This document shows positions 62,997-64,000 of a DNA stretch of 64,000 bases, in pieces (the stretch's first letter is position 1; every line of letters begins with the position of its first letter). The stretch lies in assembly GCA_023014485.1 (NCBI GenBank), contig JAJOZX010001575.1, forward strand, positions 537,001 to 601,000. The letters are read 5' to 3'. A program made the position numbers and the translations under genes. The notes under the pieces were generated by a model. That model was given only the letters and a program-made list of their open reading frames with translations, was not told where the DNA came from and did not search any database. The DNA comes from Bathynomus jamesi (Eukaryota > Arthropoda > Malacostraca > Isopoda > Cirolanidae).

Positions 62997-64000
62997 TGGA
63001 AAAAAGTTTATTGAGGAAGGAAGGAAGTTTTTTTGGCTTTCCGTCTGTGTTTTTCTTCGGGCACGTCTCGCTTCAAACACCAGCATAGTCCGCCACCATA
63101 TTGATATCCCAGTTTCCCTGGTACCTCTCTTCCATTATTTTGATATCTTGGTGAAATCGTTCACCCTGTTCCTCACTATAATCCCCGCAATTTTCAGGAA
63201 AATAGTCCAAGTGGGACCACAAAAAGTGCATTTTTATGGACATGCGCGACCCATGAGCTTTGAAAGCTTCCATCAAGTTTTCGACAACGGACTCGTATTC
63301 TGGACTTCTACGCTTGCCAAGAAAATCAGTGACAACTGATTTGAATGCCTGCCAGGCATTCTTCTCAGTTGGAGTCATTGCGTTTTCGAACTGAGTATCC
63401 TTGATCAAAGTTCGAATTTGAGGACCATCAAAAACCCCAGCATTTAGTTTAGCATCAGATATATGAGGAAATTTACTCTCGAGATATCGAATGCTGAACC
63501 CTCCTTATTCATTGATTTGCTGAAATTTTTCATCAAATCCAGCTTAATATGAAGTGGTGGGAGCAAAATTTTTTGGTGGTGTACAAGGGGCACTGAAACG
63601 ACATTATGCGACCCAGGTTCAAAATTCTCTCTGGATGCCCATTCACGCTGTGCATAGTGCTTCTCATCCGCTCGGCTATCCCATTTGCAGAGGAAACATG
63701 GGTATTTCGTGTATCCCCCTTGCATTCCCAATACAAATGCCACAATCTGAAAAAAAATGAAAATATTTAAAGAATTTAGAGAATTTGTTCTATCAGATAA
63801 AAAAATCTATGCATTGGACTGTATCACTTCTGTGGGGAAGTTAAGTGTTCTTATACGCTCTCAAATAACCTTTGGAAAAACAACATAGTCAATAGCAATA
63901 GTTTACTTATGATATTAGTATTACCTTCAAATCTCCACAGATCCTCCAGTTATGTTGGTCGTATACGAGAGCATCCAGTAAATTTTCATGTTATCGTAGC
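62997..64000 (-). CDS. Spliced gene of a multi-copy family (GYTKYPCFLC...EEQGERFHQDI), broken by two indels; cut by window edge
   Basis: Upstream exon (63925 and beyond, minus): ENLLDALVYDQHNWRICGDL then K. An intron of 178 bases follows (63747-63924): donor GTAATA, acceptor CATTTTTTTTCAG, phase 0. The next exon reads IVAFVLGMQGGYTKYPCFLC, KWDSRADEKHY, GSHNVVSVPLVHHQKILLPP, LHIKLDLMKNFSKSMNKEGS; then after a frame change near 63480 TPTEKNAWQAFKSVV, FLGKRRSPEYESVVENLM, SRMSIKMHFLWSHLDYFPEN, CGDYSEEQGERFHQDIKIME, and ADY. A one-base loss at about 63080 stops the listed frame; the other frame goes on CWCLKRDVPEEKH to a stop at about 62997. I remember this as a widespread uncharacterised arthropod/cnidarian family but cannot name it. 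Histidines and cysteines hint at metal binding; function unknown. A second copy's 3' end is at 8950. Confidence 0.75.

Noticed and set aside
62953..63339. Plus-strand 128-residue frame
   Set aside because: Antisense of the minus-strand gene with the EEQGERFHQDI block, which has recognisable motifs and a homologous copy at 8950.

Overview
This is eukaryotic, intergenic-style DNA. It is AT-rich and packed with long (TA)n, (CA)n/(GT)n and (CT)n microsatellites and nested transposable elements, with frameshifted transposase or reverse-transcriptase fragments on both strands. I recognise no intact host gene. The mix suggests an arthropod, plausibly a decapod crustacean: very dense dinucleotide repeats, Penelope-like elements, Tc1/mariner and many hAT elements, tRNA-derived SINEs, short TTAGG telomere-like tracts. 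That assignment is inference.

Layout. 1-6.5 kb: an IS630/Tc1-like remnant, a SINE, hAT remnants, and a 5'-truncated non-LTR element (LINE copy A) between two copies of a long-inverted-repeat element (here LTIR-1). 7-11 kb: a Tc1 element carrying a foreign insert, then a large inverted-repeat MITE. 11-18 kb: an unrecognised degenerate coding region (minus strand) broken by hAT MITEs and by a MULE with a 9-bp target duplication, then a Jockey-like LINE split by a hAT. 18-26 kb: hAT MITEs, a palindromic MITE, a second Tc1 copy with a hAT MITE inside, two SINE families. 26-33 kb: LINE copy B, a mariner with DD41D spacing, a hAT fragment. 33.2-38.2 kb: a three-level nest, a tRNA-like hairpin inside a 3.2-kb hAT-like element inside another hAT, each hAT with its own 8-bp target duplication. 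38-45 kb: SINE copies and a degenerate Penelope-like element. 45-50 kb: more palindromic MITEs, an internally inverted LINE copy, SINEs. 50-57 kb: a poly(A)-tailed LINE end, a near-complete but broken hAT transposase, a compound LTIR-1. 57-60 kb: a nearly complete Penelope-like element with inverted flanking repeats that carry hammerhead-ribozyme-like cores. 60-64 kb: hAT MITEs, a SINE, and at the right edge a spliced multi-copy gene of a family I can recognise by its motifs but not place.

The genes do not form a pathway. What joins them is parasitism and insertion: many small elements can be dated relative to each other because target duplications are still readable. Twelve elements show an 8-bp duplication (three of them with one mismatch) and one shows 9 bp. 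Candidates for something less described are the hAT-like element at 34367-37590 (D, D and C-x2-H landmarks, nearly the whole transposase recoverable in pieces), the palindromic MITE family whose target sites all end in TAAG, and the family at 62997-64000 with a phase-0 intron.
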